64,000 nt of DNA from Flavonifractor sp. An82. Its GTDB lineage: Bacteria; Bacillota; Clostridia; Oscillospirales; Oscillospiraceae. A model generated the notes under the pieces. It was not told the origin of the DNA. It was given only the letters and a program-made list of their open reading frames with translations, and did not search any database. The position numbers were made by a program, and so were the translations under genes. The stretch lies in contig NZ_NFHG01000003.1 in the NCBI RefSeq assembly GCF_002159265.1, positions 124,001-188,000 of the forward strand, written 5' to 3'. Position 1 is the stretch's first letter; every line of letters begins with the position of its first letter. This document shows positions 9,037-17,565 of the stretch, in pieces.

Positions 9037-9136
9037 AACAGTAGCTCACCTCCTTGTGGCCTATTATATGTAAGCGGTTGTAAAAAATATCCTATCTTTT
9101 TTATCAAACATCTGCTATGCTGAGTACATAGCAGAT

Positions 9137-9907
9137 TCATCGTCTTAACATAGGGGCAAGCTCTTGCTCCATCTGAAGCTGTCGCGCATACTCTTGGTTC
9201 CTGGCCGCCAAAGCGCGCCTGCGTACTCCGGCAGGTGTGACTTCTCCTCGCTGTTCCTTTTGCCAATCTACTAACGAGAGGTGGTTGACTGGCTCGCGGC
9301 CATAACAGCCCTGTACCAGAAGACTTTCGTGGCTGACCCGGATACTCAAGTCATTGCGCTCATAAGCTCGGTTCTGCACGAGGGCCCAATGTGCCCTCCA
9401 AATGGAGATGTGTTTCCTCTTGTCGCGTTCACGATCCTTCTTTTTGCTGAACCCACTGGGCTCTACAGTACGGGTGGGAACGATGATATGAACGTGGGGA
9501 TTATTCCTTGAAGGATCCTGATTGTTGCGTCCTTCGTGTATTGCAGCGATTGCACACAGCCCCTGATCTAAGAAGTTTGCCTCTATGAATTCACTGGTGA
9601 TCTGAATCAACTCCTGCTGGGGGAGTTCATTTGGGAGTGAACCCTTGAACTCCCTTGCGGTTCTGGCATCATAGCGGCGCTCTGCCCCTTCAATGGCATT
9701 ACAGAGAGACTGGAGGTCGTGGAATGCAGGCGGTGCATTTGTGGGCTGGAAGATATTGTAATATAGTACATCCTGTCGCTGCTTGTAGTAGGTTGTACCC
9801 TGATAGGGGTCGTGCAGTCGTTTACCGCTGATATAGTTTGCCAGACGAGTAACAGAGCGGCCCTTGCCGCGGCTAATGACTTGCACCTCAAGGTGGTAGT
9901 TAGCCAT
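9137..9907 (-). CDS. MobA/MobL-family relaxase
   Basis: Conjugative relaxase that nicks at oriT for mobilization. The first ~190 residues match the MobA/MobL nuclease domain: ANYHLEVQVISRGKGRSVTR at the start, YYKQR in the nickase region, and the metal-binding NNPHVHIIVPTR motif near residue 140. The ATG at 9907 with an upstream GGAAGG was chosen because the family begins MAxYH; an in-frame frame extends further upstream. At 256 residues it keeps only the nuclease domain plus a short helical tail, where many relatives carry long C-terminal domains. It lies after the coupling-protein remnant on the same strand. Confidence 0.85.
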   Translation of the reverse strand: MANYHLEVQVISRGKGRSVTRLANYISGKRLHDPYQGTTYYKQRQDVLYYNIFQPTNAPPAFHDLQSLCNAIEGAERRYDARTAREFKGSLPNELPQQELIQITSEFIEANFLDQGLCAIAAIHEGRNNQDPSRNNPHVHIIVPTRTVEPSGFSKKKDRERDKRKHISIWRAHWALVQNRAYERNDLSIRVSHESLLVQGCYGREPVNHLSLVDWQKEQRGEVTPAGVRRRALAARNQEYARQLQMEQELAPMLRR

Positions 9908-9947
9908 GGATACCAATCCTTCCTCTTGATTTTTTCTGCCTGTCCAC

Positions 9948-11138
9948 TTACACATCGATGCCCTGGGAGATAGATGTAGCACTGCTGCTGGCATCAGCTT
10001 GAAGCTGCTGAACTAGATCACGCCTGTTTGAAAGGTAGGACAAGAGGACTTCTATATGTTGGAATTGCTCCTTCGTTTCGGCCTGTGTTCGCCCTGGAAC
10101 GATTTCGCTCAGTTCCGGGAAGTATTTCAAGACCAAGCCGCCAAGGATATACTTAAGGCGATCCTCCTGTCTGCGCTTATTATCGTTGGCCTGTTTTTGG
10201 GCAGTTCGACGCTGATGTTCCGCAGCTTGAGCTCGCTCGCTGGCGTTCTTTGTGCGCTCTTCAGTCATAAGAATCTTTGCTCCTTCGTTGCTACATATAG
10301 AGCTGCCTGACAGCTTGTTTGGAAGTTGCTTTGGACGGATACTCTCATTTTTGGGATATTTCTGCACTCGCAGGAAGCCGTGTGGAGTCAGCAGCAGAAC
10401 CTCTTCCAGGGTGGCAAGTTCGTGTGGACAGACCATCCAGTCTCTTACTTCATTGACCTGCACACCGTACCCGATAATATTTTTCATAGAATCATCTAGC
10501 TGATAGCTGATGCCGTAATGCTGTTGGATACGGGTTCCAATTAGCTTACAAATAAATTCTTGTGTTTCCGGATCATTGGCCCGCAAAATAGCCTGATACT
10601 GGCAATTGTCAAGTATGATCCGCCTCTCTGAGACACCATAGATGGCATCAATTTGGGCGATGCTCTGAATGAAAATACAAATATTTACTTTTTTGCTCCG
10701 CAGGGTTGCCATTGCTGCCGGGAGCATATTCAGCTTTCCAAAGCGTGCAAATTCATCTAAAAGAAGCAACGCTTGCGGCACTTGCTCTGCCATAGGGCTG
10801 TATGCTTCAGGGCGCCGTTCCAGATAGTGGAGAAGCTGAGTTAGCATCAGATTAATTGCCCCGCCCCACTGCTCCACTTTATCTGCCGGTATACGCAAGA
10901 AGATATTGGTACCTTCCAGATCATCCCAAGTAAAGCATTTGGCTCCCTCCCGTGTTCCGCGGAAGGAATGACTGATATGTGGGTCGCTTGCGAAGAGCAT
11001 GAGTTTGTTCCGCAGCCCACGATCAATGGCGGACAGCACATCGGCCTTTAAATGATCAGGATTGCCTAGGATCATCTTTACTTGAGGATCCTCGGAGGAG
11101 GAAAGCCTTTGACATAGCGAGGAACTAGCCGAACTCAA
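9948..11138 (-). pseudogene. VirD4/TraG-type coupling protein, N-terminal half missing
   Basis: The C-terminal half of a type IV coupling protein ATPase: Walker B ALLLLDEFARFGKL (about residue 130 of the frame), the typical VNICIFIQSIAQIDAIYG, and NCQYQAILRANDPETQEFI. A complete protein is about 600 residues with a membrane anchor and a Walker A P-loop; both are absent. The frame opens just after a stop near 11200, overlapping the end of the helicase gene, with no ATG/GTG and no ribosome site (only TTG at 11138). A deletion has therefore joined the helicase gene to the interior of the coupling-protein gene. Confidence 0.75.
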
Positions 11139-11164
11139 AATTTCGCAGATCGCTTCACTGAAGC

Positions 11165-12271
11165 TCAGTCCAAGCTTGAAGAAATAAAGTAGTCCAATGC
11201 CCTGAACTCCTGATTTTGTTCAATCACATAGCGGTTCAGATCATAGTCGGACTTGTTGTAAAGCAGAATACAACGGGCCTTGCCTCCATCCCTGCCTGCT
11301 CGTCCTGCCTGCTGGTAGTAGTCGATGAGGGATAGCGGGAGATTGTAGTGGATAATTAGGCGTACATCCGATTTATTGATGCCCATGCCGAAAGCCGAGG
11401 TTGCTACCATAATGCGGCGCTCTCCACGCATGAACGCCTTCTCATTACGTTTACGCTCTTTATTGGGCAGGTTGGAGCGGCAGATGGCAACTTGGTCGGG
11501 ATACCACGTCTTGATCAGATCATAAACGGTATCGGCGTGCTTTTTGGTATTGCAGTAGATGATGCAGGAACCATCACCGGATTTCATGTGCCGCTTGAGC
11601 AGGTGCTTCAGTTTCTTCTGACGTGCCTCCTCCGAGACAAAGGAATAGGAGGAGAAGGTGAGCTTGGGGCGATAGAGGCTGACCACGTGCTCCTTTACGT
11701 GTTTCATATGCAGGAGCTGCTTAATCTGTTCACGATCTGCCATGGGAGCAGTGGCGGTCAGTGCAATCAACTGTGGGCGGCGGGATAAGGAATCCACAAA
11801 ATCGCCGATTTCCAGATATGCCTTGCGGAATCCATAGCCCCAGGAGGTCACACAGTGGCACTCATCCACCACCAGCAGAGAAACAGGGATGTCCGACAAT
11901 TCCAGCTTCCATAGAGATTCCGGTGTGGTATAGAGCAGGAGATAGCCGTATTGATCAAGGGCACTTTGCATGTCGGATTCATCCCACGATAGAACATCAG
12001 ACGAACAAAACCCCACGGAAATATCGGACTGTTGCAGCTGCTCTACCTGGTCATGGAGCAGAGATAATGTGGGAACCACAACGATGGTCAATCCCCTCTT
12101 GATAAGGGCAATCACCTGGAAGATAGCGGACTTGCCGAAGGATGTGGGTGCGATTACAAGAAGATCATGACCATCCAACCCATCGTTGATAGCCCTGGCT
12201 TGGTCTTTCTTCAACTTGCCCTTGATCCCCAGTGTATTTGCCGCTTCTTTGACTGACTGTTTGAGATCCAT
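11165..12271 (-). CDS. RecQ-like DEAD-box DNA helicase, short form
   Basis: ATP-dependent 3'-5' DNA helicase of the RecQ type. Visible motifs: KKDQARAINDGLDGHDLLVI (Q motif), P-loop APTSFGKSAIFQ, VVDECHCVTSWGYGFR (motif II with the RecQ aromatic-rich loop), ALTATA, and AGRAGRDGGKARCILLY (motif VI). The ATG at 12271 has GGAAGTG upstream; an in-frame start at 12280 is the alternative. At 368 residues it stops right after the second RecA domain, without the RQC zinc-binding or HRDC domains. The end coincides with the junction to the truncated coupling gene, so it may be truncated rather than naturally short. Confidence 0.85.
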   Translation of the reverse strand: MDLKQSVKEAANTLGIKGKLKKDQARAINDGLDGHDLLVIAPTSFGKSAIFQVIALIKRGLTIVVVPTLSLLHDQVEQLQQSDISVGFCSSDVLSWDESDMQSALDQYGYLLLYTTPESLWKLELSDIPVSLLVVDECHCVTSWGYGFRKAYLEIGDFVDSLSRRPQLIALTATAPMADREQIKQLLHMKHVKEHVVSLYRPKLTFSSYSFVSEEARQKKLKHLLKRHMKSGDGSCIIYCNTKKHADTVYDLIKTWYPDQVAICRSNLPNKERKRNEKAFMRGERRIMVATSAFGMGINKSDVRLIIHYNLPLSLIDYYQQAGRAGRDGGKARCILLYNKSDYDLNRYVIEQNQEFRALDYFISSSLD

Positions 12272-12371
12272 AGAAAACACTTCCTTTCAGAATGGTTCTA
12301 TAGATCTGTTGGTGGGTGATCAAAAGATAATGAGGTTTGGACTGCAAACATACCTCAATGGAATGATAAAC

Positions 12372-12429
12372 AGCCACGCGCGGTATAACCGGAATATTCC
12401 AAGATATTCCGGTTATACCGCGCGTGGCT
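12372..12429. repeat. 26-bp perfect inverted repeat with nested palindromes
   Basis: Arms 12372-12397 and 12404-12429 are exact reverse complements around a 6-nt centre (TCCAAG). Each arm contains the smaller palindrome CGGTATAACCG, and GGAATATTCC lies at the centre. It stands upstream of the helicase gene, far stronger than a normal terminator and without a U-tract. An oriT or replication hairpin or a protein-binding cruciform would fit; none is proved. Confidence 0.8.
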
Positions 12430-12741
12430 ATGTCTATTTAATATTCCACGTCAGTTTATAAAAACTGTATCACCCAGTTCTCAAGATAAACAGAGGAATA
12501 TCTGGCTGCTACACTTTTTATAAACTGCCATAAGATATGTGTATTTGGTTTGAGTTTACGCTGGTTCACTCAATTTTATAAAAATGTGGATAACTGCCTT
12601 AAGAGAGGGGATCAGAGGGGAAAGAAAAAGAAAATGGGTGAGAGAGGCTATGTGTATTATTAAGTGTATGATCATGGACAGCTTGAAAGGATCTTTACTT
12701 GCTAACCACATGAAATTGTGATAAACTGCAGATGAAAAGAG
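12430..12741. other. AT-rich non-coding region with iteron-like motifs
   Basis: No gene seen. Variants of TTTATAAACTG recur (TTTATAAAAACTG near 12450, TTTTTATAAACTG near 12517, TTTTATAAAAATG near 12576, GTGATAAACTG near 12718). With the large palindrome next door this may be an origin or operator region of the mobile element. Confidence 0.35.
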
Positions 12742-13260
12742 GTGGAGCTGTTGTTAGAGAACCTGTTTGTCTGGAATACTGATCTTTCAGAAAAAATTTC
12801 GGCAACAATTACTCCAGCAACCTCTGATGACCTGAAACAGACTATGGATTGGCAGACACAGTGGACTTCGCGTGCGGCCCGGGAAATGCCCAACAAGGTT
12901 GCTCTGCGCCGGAGGGACAATGCGGAGCTGCTTGGCCTGATGTCGTACGAGCTTGATGAAAAGGGACTGGCCGTTGAGATCATCTATCTGGAGAGCGCAG
13001 GCCATAGCAATGCGAATCTGCTGCACACCAAAGGTGGGCAGAAAAAATATATTGGGATTGCTAAAGCTCTCTTTGCCTATGCGGCGTCAGTATCTGTTGA
13101 GGCTGGTTTTGGAGGTGTCCTGTTTTTCAAGGCAAAAACCTCTGAGCTGCGGGAATACTATATACGGGAGTTTGGCGCGATGCCACTGGGCTCTTATGAC
13201 CCGTTCCGCCTGATCATATGGGAGGATGCGGCAGAGCGTATTATTTCAGAATATCAGTAA
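12742..13260 (+). CDS. GNAT-like acetyltransferase, tentative
   Basis: A 172-residue soluble protein. The order 'LLGLMSYELDEKGLAVEIIYLESAG' followed by 'KKYIGIAKALFAYAASVSVEAGFGGVLFFKAKTSELREYYIREFGAMPLG' follows the pattern of a GNAT fold: strand 4, a turn where acetyl-CoA would bind, then a helix, strand and a YY(x)nFG near the end. I cannot see a classic RxxGxG/A motif, so the assignment is tentative. The GTG at 12742 lies within GAGGTGGAG; a downstream TTG is possible. The next gene begins 16 nt after its stop. Substrate unknown; base composition is lower in GC than the chromosomal genes. Confidence 0.5.
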   Translation: MELLLENLFVWNTDLSEKISATITPATSDDLKQTMDWQTQWTSRAAREMPNKVALRRRDNAELLGLMSYELDEKGLAVEIIYLESAGHSNANLLHTKGGQKKYIGIAKALFAYAASVSVEAGFGGVLFFKAKTSELREYYIREFGAMPLGSYDPFRLIIWEDAAERIISEYQ

Positions 13261-13276
13261 GGAGGCGTATCCAAAT

Positions 13277-13498
13277 ATGCTGGAACAGAGACGTTCTTAT
13301 CTTCAGAATATGGAGGAGCATGGTGCGGTTCACGGCTGGGTTGCGCCGCTGAACAGAGAAGATCGTGAATTTCTTGCCTACTTTCGATCTGTTTGTAAAC
13401 GGTATAACATCGTGCCCTCTAAAGCCACGAAGCTGGAATATGATTTTGTGACCAGAGTTGCAGAGAGTGAGTTCTACCTGCAACGGGCAAACGGGTAA
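13277..13498 (+). CDS. Small unknown protein (73 aa), second gene of a pair
   Basis: Not recognised. It starts at an ATG with GGAGG (13261-13265) 11 nt upstream and encodes MLEQRRSYLQNMEEHGAVHG, then charged sequence ending LQRANG. No membrane segment or signal peptide. It directly follows the GNAT-like gene, so the two are probably co-transcribed and co-functional; the small partner could be an accessory or neutralising protein, but nothing in the sequence proves it. Confidence 0.55.
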   Translation: MLEQRRSYLQNMEEHGAVHGWVAPLNREDREFLAYFRSVCKRYNIVPSKATKLEYDFVTRVAESEFYLQRANG

Positions 13499-13737
13499 TC
13501 GAGAAAAACTACCGCCATAAAGTCAACTTATTCGGAGAGATATCTGTACCCAATTCCCATTTAATTTCATTAAGGGCTGGAACCCTAGGCAGGAGTATGG
13601 GCTGACTACTATTTGACTACTAAAGCTACAGCACACTATGAAAAGCAAGAAAGAATACGAAAAGAAAATAAGCGTTTGTAGTATGTTTTAAGAACTTTCT
13701 TTGGATAAAAGAAAGAAAAAAGACCTCATAGTTACCA
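13499..13737. other. Non-coding stretch with direct repeats beside a tRNA scar
   Basis: No gene. GACTACTA occurs twice (13604-13611 and 13615-13622). Short direct repeats near an attachment site are typical of integrase arm sites; here the integrase gene is gone. The 3' end of tRNA-Thr begins at the right edge. Confidence 0.35.
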
Positions 13738-13782
13738 TTGGTAAGGATGAGGTCTCCGGTTCAAATCCGGATAGCAGCTCCA
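13738..13782 (+). other. 3' fragment of tRNA-Thr(GGT): attachment-site scar
   Basis: 45 nt identical in layout to the 3' part of a tRNA: anticodon loop TTGGTAA, the 3' anticodon strand GGATG, variable loop, a T-arm with stem TCCGG/CCGGA around TTCAAAT (13754-13770), then acceptor strand TAGCAGC and TCCA. The 5' part is absent; the expected CATCC before the anticodon is replaced by unrelated sequence. Tyrosine integrases commonly use exactly this tRNA segment, so this is probably an att site left by an earlier integration. Confidence 0.7.
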
Positions 13783-13787
13783 ACATT

Positions 13788-13827
13788 AAGCACTTGAAAC
13801 CGTTGGTTTTGAGTGCTTTTTGTTTTA
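13788..13827 (+). terminator. Rho-independent terminator after the tRNA-Thr fragment
   Basis: AAGCACTTGAAACC (13788-13801) pairs with GGTTTTGAGTGCTT (13805-13818, with G-T pairs) and is followed by TTTTGTTTT. It looks like the original terminator of a tRNA transcript carried along with the scar. Confidence 0.7.
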
Positions 13828-13880
13828 TATTTACAACTTTTTGCGAAAAATAGAATCTTACTGAAATTCTTATTTTTCAA

Positions 13881-13904
13881 AAAGGATTGAGCAAAGGATT
13901 GAGC
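13881..13904. repeat. Tandem 12-bp direct repeat
   Basis: AAAGGATTGAGC occurs twice head to tail. Possibly integrase arm-type sites on the far side of the tRNA scar. Confidence 0.6.
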
Positions 13905-13940
13905 TGCCCCTGAAATTGTGTAGCTGATACAACAAAGAAT

Positions 13941-13971
13941 ACCCCCGGCCCGGTGAAGGGGTCGGGGGTTT
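13941..13971 (-). terminator. Terminator after the small lipoprotein gene
   Basis: ACCCCCGACCC pairs with GGGCCGGGGGT on the minus strand, just past the stop at 13980. Confidence 0.6.
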
Positions 13972-13979
13972 CCTGTGTG

Positions 13980-14360
13980 TTAGGGGTCGATATAGTAGAC
14001 TTGTCCCGTGGCCTTGTCGGTCACCACGATCAGCGCCCCGGCCAGCTCGATTTTCACGGTGTCAGTGTTGGCGGAAGTCCGGGCAATGCAGCGGGCTTGC
14101 ATCTGCTCCAGCGTGGGCTGCTGGGTGGTGAGTTTTCTGGTGGTGGTGTAGCCGTATTCGGTGCCGGTGGTCTTGTCTGTTATAGTGGTTTCTGCGCCCT
14201 CCAGGACGATTTTCAAGGTGGCGGTGTCGAACAGTGTCACAGCCTCCGGCGTGGCTTGCGCGGCCTCTACGGGGCTACTGGTGGGTATTTCAGGGGTTGC
14301 GGCACATCCAGCCAGCATGACAGCGAACACAAGGCAGAAAGCGACAATCAGTTTTTTCAT
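13980..14360 (-). CDS. Small lipoprotein, prophage-associated
   Basis: 126 residues with a type II signal peptide: MKKLIVAFCLVFAVMLAGC, lipobox LAGC with Cys at residue 19, so it should be exported and anchored in the membrane. The mature part is Thr-rich with two similar halves (IVLEGAETTITDKTTGTEYGY and IELAGALIVVTDKATGQVYYI), suggesting an internal duplication of a beta unit. Its ATG overlaps the stop of the preceding fragment (ATGA). It stands next to prophage genes, where small lipoproteins are common; function unknown. Confidence 0.75.
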   Translation of the reverse strand: MKKLIVAFCLVFAVMLAGCAATPEIPTSSPVEAAQATPEAVTLFDTATLKIVLEGAETTITDKTTGTEYGYTTTRKLTTQQPTLEQMQARCIARTSANTDTVKIELAGALIVVTDKATGQVYYIDP

Positions 14361-14470
14361 ACCGCCGCCCCCTCTCCACTGGTGGCTCCATCTGCGGCCA
14401 CGCTTGCGGCCACAGCCTCCAGGTCTGCAAGGTTGGGATTTGCTTCAATCTTTGCCTGCAAGAGTTTAGT
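14357..14470 (-). pseudogene. 3' remnant of a prophage gene
   Basis: An open frame reading KLLQAKIEANPNLADLEAV and ending ASVAADGATSGEGAAV before a TGA that overlaps the lipoprotein start. It has no start codon and begins at the point where the primase fragment ends, so it is the tail of a different gene fused here by deletion. The family is not recognisable from so short a piece. Confidence 0.45.
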
Positions 14471-15815
14471 TTGACCGGCTCCCCTGTGTGGGGATGGTGG
14501 CCCGGAAGGGTACCACAATCAGCCGCCGCCAGGTGCCGGGGTCGGTGCTGCCCACACGGGGCAAGTGGTTGGTGAACAGGCACAAGGTATGGGAAGGGGT
14601 GAAGGTTTCCGGCATCCGGTATTTTTCCTCTGCGGTGATCCGGTCGGTGGAGCATACCCTTTTCAGCGTGGCAACGGACAGCCGCCGCCCTTCCTCCAGC
14701 TCTCCGGCAATCACAAGGCGCTTGCCTCGCAGGGTCGCCAGGGCTGCGCCTCTGTTCTGCCGGTCGGTGGTAAAGGTGTCGATGTCGATACTCCCGGCAT
14801 AGTCGCCCAGGACAGCGGCCAGGGCATTAAAGAAGGTGCTTTTGCCGTTCCGCCCCGCTCCGTGGGCCAGAATCAGCCCTTCATGGTAGACTTTGCCGTG
14901 GAGGGCCATACCCGCCACAAGCTGGAGGAATCCCCGCAAGCTGCCGTCCCCCCGGGTGATGGTGTCCAGGAAGTCCGTCCACATCTGCGCCCCCTGTTCT
15001 CCGGGGGAGGCGGTGGTGATCTGGCTGCATCGTGCCGCCCGGTCATGGGGCCGTAGTGCCCCGGTATTCAGGTCAACGATACCGGCGGGGGTGTTCAGGT
15101 CTGCCGGGTTTGCGTCCAGGGTATCAGCCTTGACTACAAAGGCGGGTTTTGACAGCTCCAGCATATTTTTTAGCCGTCCGGCGCTGCGGGTCTGCTTTGC
15201 ATGGGTGAGGTATGCTTTTGCACTTGCGGCCCGGTTGGTGGCCCGCTCCATGTCCTCCGGCTTGCTTGTACCCTCCGCCTCTGCCGCCTTTGCCTCTGCC
15301 ATAGCCACAAGAGCGGCCCGGTTCTCCCGCTGTGCATCTGCCAGCATTCCCCCGGATAGTTCGGTTGCCAGGGTGAGGGCTTTGTGGTCGCTGCGTTCCC
15401 AGCGTTGACTGTTCCACACCATCCAGCCCAGGGCATCGGAAAAGAGAAGGGTGTCCCGATACTTCCGGGTAAATGCCTCAGCGTTGCCAGCGTCCGAAAA
15501 ATCCGGCGGTCTGACTTGCTCCGGCGGGCATTTTGAGGGCATTTTGAGGACATTTTCGGGTGATTTTAGGGGGTATGTATGCGGCTTATAGGAGGCGCTG
15601 CAAGTGCGGATAGCCTCCGCAATGGTCAAGGCCCCATAGGTGCTGCCGCTCTGCCGCCTGTCCCATTTCTCCCTCATAAGGCCGGACGATCTAAAGAGCC
15701 TATCCATCTGTCCGGCGTTGCATCCTGTCCAAAAGGCCAGGGCGTTACAGAGGGCCATGTCTGCCTCTGAATGACTGCCATAGCCGGAAGTATCACCATT
15801 CCATATCAGAAGCAC
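14466..15815 (-). pseudogene. Phage/plasmid primase-helicase (P4/D5 type), truncated at both ends
   Basis: The middle of a phage replication protein. The N-terminal part (SHSEADMALCNALAFWTGCN ... LMREKWDRRQSGSTYG) is the primase C-terminal helical domain, then the D5_N region, then the SF3 helicase P-loop GRNGKSTFFNALAAVLGDY, the Walker B-like region ending VIAGE, and LCLFTNHLPRVGSTDPGTWRR (sensor). The primase catalytic domain before residue 1 is missing, and the frame stops (TIPTQGSRSN) where full proteins continue for over 100 residues. The 'start' is a GTG within the domain at the junction with an unrelated plus-strand gene. Not expected to be functional. Confidence 0.8.
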
Positions 15816-15851
15816 AGGTCCCTGACCAATTACGAGAACATCCCCCTGCTG

Positions 15852-16706
15852 ATGATTCCCTCGGCGGAGCCGCTGATCCGGGACGCCAACGACTGGGAGG
15901 CCCGGTTTGAGACGGTGCGCAGCACCTTTTCCTCCCGGGTGGGACAGATCTGCAACGCGGCCCTGGATCGGAGCATCATCGCCTACAACGAGAACTCCGA
16001 CGACGAGGAGCGGCGGCGCTGCCGGGAGGAAACGGAGGTGCTGGCCATCCTGACAGGGCTGGACAGGGACATTCTGAACCGGGTGGCCGCACTGTTGAAG
16101 GACTACGAGTCCTGCCTGTCCCGGATCCGGGCCTGCCGGGCAGAGATCAAGCAGAAGCGCAGGAGGAGTGACGTGGAGCGGATTTTATTCTCCAGGGGTC
16201 AGGAGGACAGCTGGGATACCGACGAGCTGTACGCCCAGCTGAGTGCGCTGCCACCGGAACGGGTATCCGAAATACTGGAGGCCCTGCGGCAGGAGAAGTG
16301 GCAGTTCTTGGGTGAGGAGGCCCGGGAGCAGTTCCTGCTTGCCTGGCTCCCGGAGTTCCAGCCGCTGTTTGACCTGTTCTCTGACTTCCGTTGCGGCGGC
16401 TGCCGGGTGCTGGGGAACCTCCTTTGCGACATCAACGAGGAGCACGAGGCCCAGGCCCGCAAGCAGCTGAGCCGCCCCGAAGATTCCCCGGCCTTTGCCG
16501 ATATGATGGGGGCCTATCTGCAAAAAAGCGGCTCCCAGGGCTGGCGGGAGGCGGTGTCCGCCCGGTGCCGGAAGCAACTGGATCAGATCGTGAAGCCGGC
16601 CATTGCCGTGCGTTATGTGGCGGCGCTGGGGAAGCGGAATCTGCTGTGGGATCTGCTGCTGGACGCCCTGGAGCCCAATATCCTGGAGGTGCGCCATGCT
16701 GAATGA
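15852..16706 (+). CDS. Unknown helical protein, 5' end truncated
   Basis: Not recognised. From MIPSAEPLIRDANDWEARFE onward it is rich in Glu, Arg and Leu with predicted long helices, and carries one Cys pair (FRCGGCRVLGNLLCD). The frame continues upstream into sequence antisense to the primase fragment, so the junction near 15816-15830 has removed the real start; no ribosome site precedes the ATG at 15852. Its end overlaps the next gene by 11 nt, a conserved-operon sign. The two proteins probably worked together. Confidence 0.5.
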   Translation: MIPSAEPLIRDANDWEARFETVRSTFSSRVGQICNAALDRSIIAYNENSDDEERRRCREETEVLAILTGLDRDILNRVAALLKDYESCLSRIRACRAEIKQKRRRSDVERILFSRGQEDSWDTDELYAQLSALPPERVSEILEALRQEKWQFLGEEAREQFLLAWLPEFQPLFDLFSDFRCGGCRVLGNLLCDINEEHEAQARKQLSRPEDSPAFADMMGAYLQKSGSQGWREAVSARCRKQLDQIVKPAIAVRYVAALGKRNLLWDLLLDALEPNILEVRHAE

Positions 16707-17562
16707 GTGGCAGGAATTTTTGGACTATACGGGGCCAGTCTGTTACCAGGCCGTGGGCAAGAGGGACACAACCTGGCTGGGGCGGTTCACCTTCGAGGCC
16801 CTGCGGGATTTCAGCGGTCTGGCCCGGATTCTGACTATCTTGGCCCGGGGGGTTTTGTTCCACGCGCCGGATGGGGCGGAGCTCCCCGGCGACCCTCGCA
16901 GCCGGCTGGAGAAGGCCCGCCGAGGCCTCTGTGCCTGGTGCAGCATTCCGGAGAAGCCAAACAGCCGGAAGGAGTGGCAGTACCATACGGAATTCCCTGA
17001 GCTCCATGGGGAGTTCCCTAAGCTGGTGGACGAGGCGGGGCTGGGCTGGTTTGCCCGCCACTTCCACAGCGCCATGGGCTTTGCGAAGAAACATCCCGAC
17101 CTGGTGCGGAAGAACTATGCGGAGGCGGCAGAAGACCTGGACAAAAAGTTTGACCGGGTGTGGCGGGACAAGGTCCGGCAGTTCCAGACACTGCTGTTCT
17201 CCCCCGCCACGGAGGGTGCCTGGGTACTGCGGTTCGACGACGTGATTGCCGACGCCCTGGAGCTGGGGCCCCTGCGCCGGACGGAGGCTGGCCTGCCGGC
17301 GGAGCTGGCGGAGCGGCTCGACCGGGCCTGCCCGGAAACGGTGCCGCCCCAGGTGCTCCGCACCCTGGTCGCCTACTACATCGCCAACCGGCCGGAGGAC
17401 AGTGACTGGGTGGTGCTCCCTGTCATGAACTTCGACTGTTACTTTGGGGACACCAAGTTCGGCCGGAAATACCTGGCCATGCTCCCGGACGAGATCATCC
17501 AGCGGAGCAGCAGCTTCGGCGTCAGCCGCTATCGAGTGCGAGAGGAATATTTGCCCAAATAA
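16696..17562 (+). CDS. Unknown protein (288 aa) whose 3' end is duplicated at 36.1-36.3 kb
   Basis: Not recognised. It starts LNEWQEFLDYTGPVCYQAVG at an ATG inside the end of the previous gene and has good coding character throughout: charged helices in the middle, and a compact C-terminus (VLPVMNFDCYFGDTKFGRKY ... SRYRVREEYLPK). No signal peptide or membrane helix. The last ~85 codons and the terminator recur almost unchanged in inverted orientation at 36066-36321, fused there to another gene. Homologues could be sought to tell whether it belongs with the VWA/MoxR genes near 39-41 kb. Confidence 0.65.
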   Translation: MLNEWQEFLDYTGPVCYQAVGKRDTTWLGRFTFEALRDFSGLARILTILARGVLFHAPDGAELPGDPRSRLEKARRGLCAWCSIPEKPNSRKEWQYHTEFPELHGEFPKLVDEAGLGWFARHFHSAMGFAKKHPDLVRKNYAEAAEDLDKKFDRVWRDKVRQFQTLLFSPATEGAWVLRFDDVIADALELGPLRRTEAGLPAELAERLDRACPETVPPQVLRTLVAYYIANRPEDSDWVVLPVMNFDCYFGDTKFGRKYLAMLPDEIIQRSSSFGVSRYRVREEYLPK

Positions 17563-17565
17563 GTG

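Noticed and set aside
12742-13498. Classical toxin-antitoxin assignment for the GNAT-like pair
   Set aside because: GNAT toxins normally follow a ribbon-helix-helix antitoxin; the partner here is downstream and has no such fold.
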